A DNA stretch of 64,000 nt from Fructobacillus cardui (GTDB taxonomy: Bacteria; Bacillota; Bacilli; Lactobacillales; Lactobacillaceae), in assembly GCF_023218935.1 (NCBI RefSeq), contig NZ_JAJIAL010000001.1; one strand, given 5' to 3'. A program made the translations under genes and the position numbers. The notes below the pieces were generated by a model, which was given only the letters and a program-made list of their open reading frames with translations, did not search any database and was not told the DNA's origin. Below, one piece after another: positions 25,811 to 35,470 of this stretch; within the stretch, counting starts at the first letter, position 1; the number at the start of each line of letters is the position of its first letter.

Positions 25811-27190
25811 TTACTTCACTTCTTGCTGGTTACGGTGCATCCAGAAGTACAAGAGTCCCATGAAGAGCAAGAAACCAAAGCCAATGGCTAATGGTACCCG
25901 AGTCGTTGGGTTAATCACCATGAAGACCAAAGTAATTAATAGGAAGAAAATTGCAAAGTAGTTCGACCATGGTGACAAGGCCAACATGAAGGGGTGGCCC
26001 TTCATCAAATCTGGGTTTTCCTTGCGGAACTTAATTTGGGAAATCAAGATCACAAACCATGGCACCATTCCTGGTAAGGTTGAAGCCGAGTAAACCAAGA
26101 CGAAGATGTTCGCAGACCCCTTCCAGAAAAGCGGTAAGACGGCATTTAAGACGATACCCAACAAAATCCCCAATGACATAGCCATCACAGAAACATCTGG
26201 CACGCGGTTCTTTGACAACTTCAAGAAGACTGGTGGCAATTCCTTTTGCTGTGCCAATGTGTACAACATCCGTGATGATGAGAACAGACCGGAATTCAAA
26301 GCCGATGCGGCAGCTGTCAACATCACGAAGTTGATGATTCCGGCAGCAGCCGTAATGCCAACCTTGGCAAACGTTTCAACGAATGGTGAGCCGACCGTGT
26401 CTAATTTATCCCAAGGATAAATCGTCACAATCACAAAGATTGCCCCAACGTAGAAAATCAGGATTCGAGCAACAATCGACTTAATCGACTTCACAATGGC
26501 TTCTTGAGGGTGGGCCGCTTCACCGGCCGTAATCCCAATAATTTCGATAGCTTGGTAAGAAGTGACCACGATTGACAAGGCAAACATGAAGCCCTTCAAG
26601 CCGTGAGCAAAGAATGGTCCGTGTGACCAAAGATTTGAAAAGCCAATGGCATGACCGTGATTACCAAAGCCAAAGACAATCATCAACAGTCCCAAGATAA
26701 TCATAAAGACAATCGTCAAAACCTTAATGATTGAGAACCAGGCTTCCAATCGACCATAAGCCTTAACCGTCACCAAGTTCGTTAACGTCAACAGGATTAA
26801 GACAATCACACCCGTTACCCAGGTTGGCACGCCCGGCCACCAGTAGTGCATATAATCACCAACGGCGATTGTTTCCGAAATTCCAACCGTTAGCCACTGG
26901 AAGACATTCGCCCACACGGTTAGGTAACCGGCAACCGGATGAATATACTTCGTTGCATAGTTAGCAAATGATCCAACAATTGGCTTCACGTAAAGCATTT
27001 CACCCAATGCCCGCATGACAATATATAAGACCAAGCCGGCCAATAGGTAGGCCAGCAAGACGGACGTTCCCGTCCACTTGATTGTCGATGATGACCCCAA
27101 AAAGAGTCCAACACCAATTGTTCCACCAAGGGCAATCATCTCCATCTGGAATGATGACAATGACCGCTTTAATTCTTTTCCATTTTCCAT
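25811..27190 (-). CDS. Amino acid permease (APC superfamily), T-box regulated
   Basis: Twelve-helix amino acid:proton symporter, 459 residues from the ATG at 27190 (AAGGAG seven bases before). Family signatures: EMIALGGTIGVGLFLGSS in helix 1, and the SYQAIEIIGITAGEAAHP segment near residue 225. The frame is open 9 codons further upstream, but those overlap the leader. A T-box leader precedes it; the specifier reads most like AAC, so uptake of asparagine or a related amino acid is suggested. Substrate is inferred from the leader only. Confidence 0.88.
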   Translation of the reverse strand: MENGKELKRSLSSFQMEMIALGGTIGVGLFLGSSSTIKWTGTSVLLAYLLAGLVLYIVMRALGEMLYVKPIVGSFANYATKYIHPVAGYLTVWANVFQWLTVGISETIAVGDYMHYWWPGVPTWVTGVIVLILLTLTNLVTVKAYGRLEAWFSIIKVLTIVFMIILGLLMIVFGFGNHGHAIGFSNLWSHGPFFAHGLKGFMFALSIVVTSYQAIEIIGITAGEAAHPQEAIVKSIKSIVARILIFYVGAIFVIVTIYPWDKLDTVGSPFVETFAKVGITAAAGIINFVMLTAAASALNSGLFSSSRMLYTLAQQKELPPVFLKLSKNRVPDVSVMAMSLGILLGIVLNAVLPLFWKGSANIFVLVYSASTLPGMVPWFVILISQIKFRKENPDLMKGHPFMLALSPWSNYFAIFFLLITLVFMVINPTTRVPLAIGFGFLLFMGLLYFWMHRNQQEVK

Positions 27191-27216
27191 CTGTCTCTCC
27201 TTCACGCGGCTGGTCA

Positions 27217-27455
27217 AACAAAAAAAGCGCCCCTAGAAATCTCTAGGGACGCTTGTTGCGTGGTACCACCCGTGTTTTGCCTAAGTAAAAAGACCTAGAC
27301 AACACTCTTTTGCCAAGATAACGGCTGACAACCGGGCTTCATTTCACGCATTACTCAAAGGCCACTACTGAGGGAGTTTTCACCGGCTTCGCCCGTCACT
27401 TTCACCAACCATGACGTCTCTAGCAGACTGGTACCGATTACTCGTCCTCATGAAT
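27217..27455 (-). promoter_or_regulatory. T-box riboswitch, specifier probably AAC (Asn)
   Basis: Contains the T-box core GGGTGGTACCACG (27271-27259), which pairs with the acceptor end of uncharged tRNA, followed by a terminator hairpin (27253-27226) and a T-run. Stem I features AGTA and GGTTGGTGAAA precede the specifier loop; the sequence GAA-AAC-TCC at 27381-27373 places the specifier codon at 27378-27376. The reading frame of the specifier loop is judged by eye, so ACT (Thr) or AAA (Lys) is possible. Confidence 0.88.
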
Positions 27456-27461
27456 GTGATA

Positions 27462-27490
27462 ATTGTAAGCGTATCTGAAAAAAATTGCAA
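27462..27490 (-). promoter_or_regulatory. Promoter of the T-box/permease transcript
   Basis: Minus-strand TTGCAA (27490-27485), 17-base spacer, TACAAT (27467-27462). Confidence 0.78.
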
Positions 27491-27547
27491 GTACTTTTAT
27501 CAAAGACAATCGAGTGGCAGCCATTGGTACGCTGATTTTTTAAAATA

Positions 27548-28564
27548 TTATGATTCGACCTGGTCATATTTTGACAGGTTCATCACCTTCCAAATCAGCA
27601 AAGCTACTACCCAGGCAACAACGAAAACCGCTACCAAAATAATGCCCAATTCGTTGAAATCAAGCGCCCCCGCCCACTTGGTTAAGAAGTTATCCCAGTG
27701 GAACATCGCTGACATCGATTGGATCAAGTCGACAATACCAATAAAACCAGCAGCAACAATTGAGATGCTCGTTAAAATCAGGTTAAAGTAGATTTTGCGG
27801 TAAGAAGTTGAAATAATCCAGTTATAAGTTGACGACATAAAGAAGCCGTCTAGGGTATCCATCAGACACATTCCTGCAGTAAAAAACAGGGGCACAGATA
27901 AGATAGCATACCAAGGGACACCAGCAGTCGTTGCCGTCGCCGATGTTGCCAAGACCGCCACCTGCGTTGCCGTATCAAAGCCCAAGCCGAACAAGAAACC
28001 AACAACGGCTACCTGCCAGTTATGGTTAACTAAGTTCAGCATTTTCATAAACAGGCGGTAAATCCGTGACTGGGAAGCCAACTGTTCATTATCAGAGTCC
28101 AAAGCGACCTTTTTCATTTGCCGGAAATTTTGCCAAATACCACGAAGGATAAAAGTATTGAAGCAGGCCAGCAGTAACAGCATCACAGCTGCAATCATGA
28201 TCCCAAACATCCCACCAACAGACTCTAAAATTGGCAAGGAATGGTCAGCCCACTCGACAAAAAGCACCGTCAGTAAGGTGAGCAACACCACAACCACAGA
28301 ATGCCCGAAGGAGAACGAAAAACCAACCCCTCTCGTATTTTTGTGGTCATTCAACATTTTACGGGTCATATTGTCGATTGCGGCAATGTGATCAACATCA
28401 AAGGCGTGGCGCAGGCCAAATGTAAACGAAATGCCGGCCATTCCAAGCAACTGGGGATATTTTCCAAGTCCCGTGCTCAAAAACACGGTGCCTAAAGCCA
28501 GGATACTAAGGATAAAGGCCCCATAACGGCTAATGTCGAATTTCCAACTGTGACTGTCTGTCAT
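27548..28564 (-). CDS. Nickel/cobalt transporter, NiCoT family
   Basis: High-affinity divalent metal uptake protein, 338 residues, about 8 membrane helices. The NiCoT signature RHAFDVDHIAAIDNMTRK (HxxxDH, near residue 52) and the second signature LGFDTATQVAVLA (near 195) are present. No nickel enzyme or urease gene is in the window, so the metal and use are unknown. Start ATG follows AGAGGAGC. A decayed reading frame lies directly upstream. Confidence 0.92.
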   Translation of the reverse strand: MTDSHSWKFDISRYGAFILSILALGTVFLSTGLGKYPQLLGMAGISFTFGLRHAFDVDHIAAIDNMTRKMLNDHKNTRGVGFSFSFGHSVVVVLLTLLTVLFVEWADHSLPILESVGGMFGIMIAAVMLLLLACFNTFILRGIWQNFRQMKKVALDSDNEQLASQSRIYRLFMKMLNLVNHNWQVAVVGFLFGLGFDTATQVAVLATSATATTAGVPWYAILSVPLFFTAGMCLMDTLDGFFMSSTYNWIISTSYRKIYFNLILTSISIVAAGFIGIVDLIQSMSAMFHWDNFLTKWAGALDFNELGIILVAVFVVAWVVALLIWKVMNLSKYDQVES

Positions 28565-28601
28565 AAATACTGCTCCTCTTTTCTAGTTCCTAAAATCCAC
28601 T

Positions 28602-28934
28602 TCAGTAATAAAAACCATGGCGATAGTCAAAATTCGTAAAGATCATCGCCATGTTAGCCATAATTTTGTCAATATCAAATCCCTTCCGAATGACGGTTGG
28701 ACATGACTGGATGCCCACTTGTTGGTGGCTGCAATTGGCGACAGCGATATTCTTGTTCACCATTCAGCCTAGGCCAACAGTTTCTGCATCTTGGACTAAT
28801 TCACTATCGGCTTCGACTGCTTGGCAGTTTTTTAAAAAAGCCGTCGGTACACTGACTGAAATCGCATCAATCCTAAAGCTTATAAAGCTTTTGAGAAAAG
28901 CAACCTTGGCCCGATGAAAAAATAAGTCCGAGTT
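28602..28934 (-). pseudogene. Decayed reading frame of unknown identity
   Basis: A minus-strand frame of 111 codons, open except for one TGA at 28766-28764. The part after the stop has its own ATG (28763) and encodes 53 residues including NCSHQQVGIQSCPTVIRKGF; the part before reads EADSELVQDAETVGLG and has no start codon. Its protein-like composition suggests a coding remnant, but I cannot name the family. The plus-strand frame across the same stretch looks like its shadow. Confidence 0.35.
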
Positions 28935-29215
28935 TTATTCACCATCACGGATGCTCTTTCATTAAGTCAAACCTACTTTTTAGGCCCCTTCCGCATTTCG
29001 TGAATAAAAACGAGCTAATTTCAATGACTAGTCGGCAAAGAAAAAAGATTAATCACCTGACCTTGTTAGGGGACAAATATGCCGGAGTTGTGCCTATCTA
29101 AGCAACGATTAGGCCTTTGTACTTCATAATTTCATCTATATTATATTTGTTTCAATTTGAAATGGTGCCTTATTCCTTTTCTGTCAATTAAATTATTGCA
29201 TTCTAATATCATTTT
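28935..29215. other. Gap upstream of the decayed frame and after the suf operon
   Basis: AT-rich, no open frame with a ribosome binding site. A weak hairpin (GCCTA / TAGGC, 29092-29114) is present without a T-run that would end the suf transcript. Confidence 0.4.
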
Positions 29216-29521
29216 CTAACTTAGCCCCAACATCGCCTTGGCATATGGTGACATCCTTTCAACCGACCAAGCCGGTTCCCAACGATATTCAATCTTAACT
29301 TCCTCGACACCATCAATAATTTTTAAGGCAGTGGTGATCATTTCCTCTAATGTCCCCATAATCGGACAGCCAATCACTGTTAAGGTCATGTTAACTATGC
29401 ATAACCCTTGGTCATTTAAGTCAATTTCATTAATAAAACCCAAATTGACGATATCTACACGAAAGTCCGGATCAACCACCTGGCTTAAGGCCAGCATAAT
29501 TTCTTCTTTTTTTCCCTGCAT
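29216..29521 (-). CDS. SufT/MIP18-like Fe-S assembly factor (DUF59)
   Basis: 101 residues. DUF59 fold: ALSQVVDPDFRVDIVNLGFI at the start and the metal-related segment LTVIGCPIMGTLEEMI around its single cysteine (near residue 53). C-terminal W...P..VERMSPYAKAMLG is typical of the SufT/YitW group, which helps mature Fe-S proteins. It is the last gene of the suf operon, 6 bases after sufB. Confidence 0.85.
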   Translation of the reverse strand: MQGKKEEIMLALSQVVDPDFRVDIVNLGFINEIDLNDQGLCIVNMTLTVIGCPIMGTLEEMITTALKIIDGVEEVKIEYRWEPAWSVERMSPYAKAMLGLS

Positions 29522-29527
29522 CCATTT

Positions 29528-30958
29528 TTATCCTACCGATCCATTCATTTCAAACTTCATTAAACGGTTCAATTCAACCGCATATTCCATCGACAGTTCT
29601 TTGGTAAATGGCTCCACAAAGCCCATGACAATCATTTCAGTCGCTTTTTCAGCCGAAATACCCCGGCTCATCAAATAATAAAGCTGGTCTTCAGAAACTT
29701 TGGAAACCTTAGCCTCATGTTCCATCGAAACATTACCGTTCAAGACAGTGTTATAAGGAATGGTATCTGCTGACGACTGGTCATCAACCAAGATGGTGTC
29801 ACATTCGACGTGGGCAAAAGAACCCGCCGAATCGCGACCAAACTTCACTGTTCCCCGGTAGTCAGTTGATCCACCATCATGGGCAATTGACTTTGAAACA
29901 ATCGAAGAGGACGTATTGGGCGCATTATGGATCATCTTGGCACCAGAATCTAAGTTAACGCCCTTACCGGCAACTGCAATTGAGAGCATGGTCCCTCTGG
30001 CTCCTTGGCCATTCAAATAAACCGAAGGGTACTTCATCGTCGTCTTTGACCCAAAGTTTCCATCGACCCATTCCATCGTGGCGTTTTCTGCAGCTGCTGA
30101 TCGCTTCGTTTCAAGTGAGTAGACATTGTTCGACCAGTTTTGAATGGTCGTATAGCGGCAATAGCCATCCTTTTTGACGATGACTTCCACCACAGCTGCA
30201 TGAAGGGAGTCTTGCGAATACATTGGCGCAGAGCAGCCCTCAACGTAGTCAACATGGGCGCCTTCATCAACAATAATCAGCGTGCGTTCAAATTGCCCTT
30301 CCTGTGCCGTATTGATCTGGAAATAAGACTGGATAGGTGTCGTGACGTGAACACCCTTTGGCACATAGATAAAGGTTCCCCCGGACCAGACGGCCGAGTT
30401 CAAGGCAGCTAATTTATTATTAGTCGGCTTCACCAATGAACCTAAATATTCTCGAACCAGTTCTGGATATTCCTGAACAGCCGTGTCGGTGTCCGTGAAA
30501 ACGATTCCCGTCTTCTCGAACTCCTCTTTCATCCGGTGGTAAATCACTTCGGACTCATACTGGGCGGAGGAGCCGGCTAACCACTTGCGTTCAGCTTCTG
30601 GCACTCCCAACCGTTCAAACGTATCCTTCAACTCTTGGGGAACATCGTTCCAATCGCGGTATTTACCATTGGTTGGCTTGTTATAGTAATAGATTTCATC
30701 AAAATTCAGGTCGGATAGGTCTGGACCCCAGTCCTGCATTGGCATCTTCAAATAAGCCTGGTAAGACTGGAGTCGAAAATCAAGCATCCAACCGGGTTCA
30801 TTCTTCTTAGCCGAGATTTTACGAATAACCTCTTCATTCAATCCCTGCCCTGTCGAATAGACTGCCTGGTAGTCATCATGAAAGCCATGAGCGTACTCTT
30901 CGTCAGCCCCGATGGCTGCCCGTGTTCGCTGCAGGGCTTCTTGTCGATCAATTTCCAT
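29528..30958 (-). CDS. sufB: Fe-S cluster scaffold subunit SufB
   Basis: Scaffold of the SufBCD complex on which clusters are built. 476 residues; conserved FIYVPKGVHVTTPIQSYF, DEGAHVDYVEGCSAPMY with the cluster-related Cys, and the C-terminal YYLMSRGISAEKATEMIVMGF. It is near the end of a sufC-D-S-U-B-T operon, the common Firmicutes order. Confidence 0.95.
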   Translation of the reverse strand: MEIDRQEALQRTRAAIGADEEYAHGFHDDYQAVYSTGQGLNEEVIRKISAKKNEPGWMLDFRLQSYQAYLKMPMQDWGPDLSDLNFDEIYYYNKPTNGKYRDWNDVPQELKDTFERLGVPEAERKWLAGSSAQYESEVIYHRMKEEFEKTGIVFTDTDTAVQEYPELVREYLGSLVKPTNNKLAALNSAVWSGGTFIYVPKGVHVTTPIQSYFQINTAQEGQFERTLIIVDEGAHVDYVEGCSAPMYSQDSLHAAVVEVIVKKDGYCRYTTIQNWSNNVYSLETKRSAAAENATMEWVDGNFGSKTTMKYPSVYLNGQGARGTMLSIAVAGKGVNLDSGAKMIHNAPNTSSSIVSKSIAHDGGSTDYRGTVKFGRDSAGSFAHVECDTILVDDQSSADTIPYNTVLNGNVSMEHEAKVSKVSEDQLYYLMSRGISAEKATEMIVMGFVEPFTKELSMEYAVELNRLMKFEMNGSVG

Positions 30959-30960
30959 TC

Positions 30961-31470
30961 TTACTCCCCCTCAATCTTGGCAATTAAAGCAGTCACTGCA
31001 TGGCTGGCGAGAGTGGCACACTTTAGTCGTGTTGGAAACTGACGAACGCCGGCCAAAGCCGACAATTCGCCAAGGTCAACATCCCCATCTTGCCAGCCTT
31101 TGGCCTCAACTGATTGGCTTTCATCGGTGAACAAGACATCCTGGTTCTGACCCTGGCCCTGATCAGCCATTAATAATTCAGAAAATGCCGCTAATTTTTC
31201 CCGAGCCGCTGGCAAACTTTGCCCCATCAACTGTTCTGTTAGCATCGAAGCCGCAGCCATCGAAATGGCACAACCCGCCCCGTCAAAGGACATATCTTGA
31301 ATCTGATTTCCCAACACAACCATTCGCACTTGTAAGACATCTCCACAGCTTGGATTAAACTTTTCAACCTGTTGGCCAACCGAGGCTGGCAACGTCCGAA
31401 AATGATGCGGATTTTTAGCATGGTCTAAGATGACCTGCCGGTATAAAATTCCTAAGTCTGCTTGATTCAT
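30961..31470 (-). CDS. sufU: Zinc-dependent sulfurtransferase SufU
   Basis: Accepts persulfide sulfur from SufS and passes it to SufBCD. IscU-like fold with NPSCGDVLQVRM (Cys41 type), FDGAGCAISMAAASML and the third Cys in RLKCATLASHAV; the ~18-residue insertion between the second and third Cys that marks SufU is present. 169 residues is slightly long owing to a Q/G/N-rich loop. Start overlaps the sufS stop by 4 bases. Confidence 0.92.
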   Translation of the reverse strand: MNQADLGILYRQVILDHAKNPHHFRTLPASVGQQVEKFNPSCGDVLQVRMVVLGNQIQDMSFDGAGCAISMAAASMLTEQLMGQSLPAAREKLAAFSELLMADQGQGQNQDVLFTDESQSVEAKGWQDGDVDLGELSALAGVRQFPTRLKCATLASHAVTALIAKIEGE

Positions 31471-32682
31471 ACAAAGTACTCCCGAGCCTGCCGCAGAGCC
31501 GAAACAAAGCGGTCAAGGTCTTCTTGGTTATTGTAAAAGGTAAAGGTGGCACGGACGGCCGATTGAACGCCCAAATAATCCATTAACGGCTGGGCGCAAG
31601 GGTGGCCCGCCCGCACCTCAACGCCCGCCATATCCAAAACGGTAGCGACATCATGCGGATGAACACCCGCTAGGTTAAAGGACAAAACACCATGGTGGTT
31701 TTTGGCATCCTTTGGCCCATACACGGTTAAATCAGGGATTTCTGCCAGAGCGGACAGAGCGGCTGCCATCAACTCTTCCTCTTTGTCGGCGATTGTCTCT
31801 AAGCCAACCTCGTTCAAGTAATCAACAGCTGCCCCGAGACCGAGATGGCGCCGGCAATATTGGGCGTTCCAGCTTCAAAGCGCCAGGGAAGCTCTTGAAA
31901 GGTCGCTTCCTCTAGTGTCACCCGTTCAATCATTTCCCCACCGTATTGCACTGGTGTCATGGCTTCTAAGAAATCAGTTTTTCCGTATAGCACCCCAATT
32001 CCGGTCGGCCCGAGCATTTTGTGACCAGAAAAGGCATAGAAATCAACATTTAAGTCCAAAACATCGATGGGGAAATGGCCGACAGCCTGGGCCCCATCAA
32101 CAATGACCGTCGCCCCAACCTCATGGGCCAGTGTCGTCATTTCCTTGACGGGTGCCAGGCTACCAAGAACGTTGGAAACGTGGGCAAAGGAGACGATTTT
32201 CGTTTTCTGACTGAGCTTGTTCTTAAAATCAGCCAAATCAATTTCGCCTTCGTCCGTCAGGGAAACGTACCGCAACCGAGCCCCCGTCGCCTTGCCCAAC
32301 ACCTGCCAAGGAACAATGTTGGAGTGGTGTTCCAGTTGGGTTAACAAGATTTCATCCCCAGCCTCCAGATGGTTCGGTCCATAGCCCTGAGCCAGCCAAT
32401 TCAGGCTTTCGGTCGTCGACCTGGTAAAGACAATGTTTTTAGCAGCCCCGCACCAATCATGGCTGCAACCTTCGCCCGTGCCCCTTCATAGCTAGTCGTT
32501 GCTTCTTGTGAGAGCGTATAAACGCCGCGATGAACATTGGCATTTTCTTGGTCATAATAGGCCCGAATCTGGTCTAAGACCTGGTCTGGTTTTTGACTCG
32601 TCGCCGCCCCATCGAGGTAAGTTAAGGGATGGCCGTTGACCTGCTGATTTAAAATTGTAAAGTCATTTCGTACCGTTTTCAT
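31467..32682 (-). pseudogene. sufS: Cysteine desulfurase SufS, interrupted by two frameshifts
   Basis: PLP enzyme that takes sulfur from cysteine. Three frames together give a complete SufS: LDGAATSQKPDQVLDQIRAYY at the start, DGAQAVGHFPIDVLDL and AFSGHKMLGPTGIGVLYG with the PLP lysine in the middle, and EVRAGHPCAQPL with the catalytic Cys near the end. Frame is lost by one missing base in a run of four C (plus strand 32446-32449) and again by two extra bases near 31842-31843, in the sequence GAGACCGAGAT. As this would be the only cysteine desulfurase seen here in an otherwise intact operon, sequencing error is as likely as true loss. Confidence 0.85.
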
Positions 32683-33853
32683 TGTTTAACTTTCTTTCAA
32701 TGGCCGCAACGACCTGATTTTCGACCTTTTGATCATGGATTTTCGCGAGGATTTCACCCACAAAGCCACGAACAACGAGCCTTCTAGCGACTTGTTCCGT
32801 CAATCCGCGACTCATCAAATAGTAGAGTTGCTGGTCATCGACCTGGCCAACCGAGGCCGCATGCCCGGCTGTAACATCACTTTCGTCAATCAAAAGCAAC
32901 AGATTGGCCTCACCACGAGCACGCTTGGACAGCATCAAGACCCGTGATTCCTGCTGGGCATCGGATCCCTTGGCGCCCTTGATAATCCGCCCCATCCCAT
33001 TAAAAATCAGGCTTGAACTATTCAAAATCACCCCGCGTTGGAAGATATGCCCAACCGTGTGCCGACCAATATTTTGGATTTCGGTGTTAAAACCTTGGAC
33101 CTGCTTACCCGAAGTAAACGCGGCTACCCCGGTTTCTGATTTGGCACCCTCACCAACCAGCTTAGTCGTCAATTGGCTAATGACGTTGCCATCATTAAAG
33201 GCAGCATTGACCCAATTCACTTCCGCCTGGTTGCCAACAACGGCCTGACGGTTAATAAAACCAGTCGTCTCTTGGTCTAAGTGGTCGAAGTTAACCATCG
33301 TCAGTTTGACACCAGCAGCCGCCAAAACCTCAATCACCAAGGAGACATTGCTGATACCAGCAGTTGCCGTCTCTAATTGACTGACGATGCGTGCCTGACT
33401 ATTCTGATCGGCATAAATTACTACCCGGCCAACCAAGTCACCGTCTGCACCCAAATGAGCCAAAAAGAGGTTCAAATTCTCGGTAACCGTTACCCCGGCT
33501 GGTAAGTAGACAAAGAGACCCGTATTAGCACTTTGCAAATTTTCTGCCGTCAAGCGGTCCTTTGTTTCGTCCACCCGGTCATAAACTTGTTCAACCAAAT
33601 CCGGATAGTCCTGCTTGGCCTGCTTCAGTGGCAATAGCAAGACACCGGCCTCAACCAAGTCCTCCGGCAAATCATAATACGTTTGATTCAGACCCGCTAA
33701 CTCGACTCCGGCATCCCCTGCTTGCGCCATCAGCGGCTGTTCTGCCTGTCCTTGAGCGGGCACTAAATCCGTCAGACCCCAATGTTGGAAACGGACCTTA
33801 GGAAAGTCTGGTAGGGGCAATTCTTCAGTTATTTGTCTTGTTAGCTCTTTCAT
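32663..33853 (-). CDS. sufD: Fe-S cluster assembly protein SufD
   Basis: Partner of SufB in the SufBC2D scaffold. 396 residues from the ATG at 33853, which is 1 base after the sufC stop; the open frame continues 26 codons into sufC without homology. Conserved GLFVYLPAGVTV, GRHTVGHIFQRGVILN, and the C-terminal DESDVTAGHAASVGQVDDQQLYYLMSRG with the key His. Overlaps the sufS start by 20 bases. Confidence 0.93.
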   Translation of the reverse strand: MKELTRQITEELPLPDFPKVRFQHWGLTDLVPAQGQAEQPLMAQAGDAGVELAGLNQTYYDLPEDLVEAGVLLLPLKQAKQDYPDLVEQVYDRVDETKDRLTAENLQSANTGLFVYLPAGVTVTENLNLFLAHLGADGDLVGRVVIYADQNSQARIVSQLETATAGISNVSLVIEVLAAAGVKLTMVNFDHLDQETTGFINRQAVVGNQAEVNWVNAAFNDGNVISQLTTKLVGEGAKSETGVAAFTSGKQVQGFNTEIQNIGRHTVGHIFQRGVILNSSSLIFNGMGRIIKGAKGSDAQQESRVLMLSKRARGEANLLLLIDESDVTAGHAASVGQVDDQQLYYLMSRGLTEQVARRLVVRGFVGEILAKIHDQKVENQVVAAIERKLNNENGTK

Positions 33854-33854
33854 C

Positions 33855-34643
33855 TCACACCACCGGTACATCTTCGTCTGTGAGCGTAATTTCAAGACCC
33901 AATTCGTCACGCAGGGCCGCATAACCCTCACCCTCCAAGCGCTTAGCTAAATCAGGACCAGCGGTCTTCACGATTTTGCCCCCCATCATCACATGCACAT
34001 AATCTGGCACAATATAATCGAGCAAGCGTTGGTAATGGGTAATCATCAATGTGCCAAAGTCAGCTGACCGCATGCTATTAACACCCTTGGAAACGACTTT
34101 TAGGGCATCAATATCTAAACCTGAGTCGATTTCATCTAGAATGGCAATGGCTGGTTTAATCACCAACATTTGGAGAATTTCATTGCGCTTTTTTTCTCCA
34201 CCAGAAAATCCTTCATTCAAATAGCGGCTGGCCATCTCAGCGTTCATCGACAAAAAGTTGCGCTTTTCTTCCAGTTCCTTCATAAAAGTCATGACACCAA
34301 CATGGTCATCATCAGCACGCCTGGCATTCACGGCTGAGCGCATAAACTCAAAGTTCGTAATGCCTTGAATTTCAGCCGGATATTGCATGGCCAAAAATAA
34401 ACCAGCTCGAGCGCGCTCATCGACGCTCATTTTACTTAAATCCTGACCATCCAACTTGATTGTTCCCTGTGTAATTTGATAGGCCGGGTGTCCCATAATC
34501 GTCTGCGACAAGGTTGATTTCCCAGTCCCATTGGGTCCCATGATGGCGTGAATTTCACCCGTATTAATCGTTAAGTTAACGCCCTTTAAAATTTCTTTAC
34601 CATCAATTTGAACGTGGAGGTCTTCAATTTTTAACGTCTTCAT
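33855..34643 (-). CDS. sufC: Fe-S assembly ATPase SufC
   Basis: ABC-type ATPase that drives the SufBCD scaffold. 262 residues: Walker A GPNGTGKST (near 37), the SufC-type signature EGFSGGEKKRNEIL, Walker B AILDEIDSGLD and the H-loop MITHY. First gene of the suf operon. The 245-base gap upstream holds no promoter I would trust. Confidence 0.95.
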   Translation of the reverse strand: MKTLKIEDLHVQIDGKEILKGVNLTINTGEIHAIMGPNGTGKSTLSQTIMGHPAYQITQGTIKLDGQDLSKMSVDERARAGLFLAMQYPAEIQGITNFEFMRSAVNARRADDDHVGVMTFMKELEEKRNFLSMNAEMASRYLNEGFSGGEKKRNEILQMLVIKPAIAILDEIDSGLDIDALKVVSKGVNSMRSADFGTLMITHYQRLLDYIVPDYVHVMMGGKIVKTAGPDLAKRLEGEGYAALRDELGLEITLTDEDVPVV

Positions 34644-34834
34644 TTATCATCCGCTCCTTATCAGTACCAACATTTCCCAATAGTCACCAATTTGTTTAAA
34701 TTAAAATGCAAGTAGAGATGACAAGAGCCACAACTCCCTGGCGGTATTTTTCTCCGGCAGGTCTTTGCGGCCCCTAATTGTCAGTATTTTATTCCAAAAA
34801 TTAAAAACTTTTTAGCCACACATTTTTTAAAGAT

Positions 34835-34859
34835 GCTAGGTCTGCCAATACCTCCTAGC
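34835..34859 (-). terminator. Possible nrdG terminator
   Basis: Arms GCTAGG and CCTAGC with a 13-base loop, followed on the minus strand by ATCTTT. Weak; it lies 30 bases after nrdG. Confidence 0.4.
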
Positions 34860-34888
34860 CAGCGATCGAAAACGGGCCGACCCCTAAA

Positions 34889-35470
34889 TCAGTGTACTAA
34901 TCTATCCCAGATAACCACTTCTTTCGATTTAAGAGATTTTGGCACATCAATAATCCGCTGGTTAGCACTACCACGGAATTGGAGCGTCAAATCCTTTTCT
35001 TCCTCCAAGAACCGACCGTCAACCACGATATCGATTAGTGACAATAATTCCAACTTGTCATCCGTTTCTTTCATCAACTCATCCCAGGTATAACCGGTCC
35101 AAGACCAAATATCCTTTTTATGGCCAAATTCCTGGCGGATCCGCTTGGCCAACTGTATGCAAACTTGGGTATTCAAGAAGGGTTCACCACCTAATAACGT
35201 CAAGCCCTGAACATAATCCTTTGATAAGTCTTCAATAATTTGGTCTTCAAGTGCCATTGAATAGGGCTGGCCATAGTGGAAATTTTGCGCAACCACGTTA
35301 TAACAACCCGGGCACATAAACTTGCAGCCAGAAACATACAAAGAACACCGGACCCCCTCACCATCAACAAAGTTGAATGGTTTGTAGTCAGCAATGAACC
35401 CCTGACTAAGCTCTTCTGCAGTCCATTCTTTGGGCATCGGATTGTTTGGTTTTCTGATAGCTCGCGACAT
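34889..35470 (-). CDS. nrdG: Anaerobic ribonucleotide reductase activating protein
   Basis: Radical SAM enzyme that creates the glycyl radical on NrdD. 193 residues; the cluster motif CKFMCPGC (CxxxCxxC, near 50-57) and LTLLGGEPFLN for SAM binding are present. ATG follows AGGAGATGATTACTG. The nrdD frame overlaps its first 22 codons. It requires Fe-S clusters, which the neighbouring suf operon would supply. Confidence 0.93.
   Translation of the reverse strand: MSRAIRKPNNPMPKEWTAEELSQGFIADYKPFNFVDGEGVRCSLYVSGCKFMCPGCYNVVAQNFHYGQPYSMALEDQIIEDLSKDYVQGLTLLGGEPFLNTQVCIQLAKRIRQEFGHKKDIWSWTGYTWDELMKETDDKLELLSLIDIVVDGRFLEEEKDLTLQFRGSANQRIIDVPKSLKSKEVVIWDRLVH

Noticed and set aside
28651..28917. Plus-strand frame of 88 codons in the gap after the NiCoT gene
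   Set aside because: No ribosome binding site, and the minus strand of the same stretch has the more protein-like frame; I treat it as a shadow.
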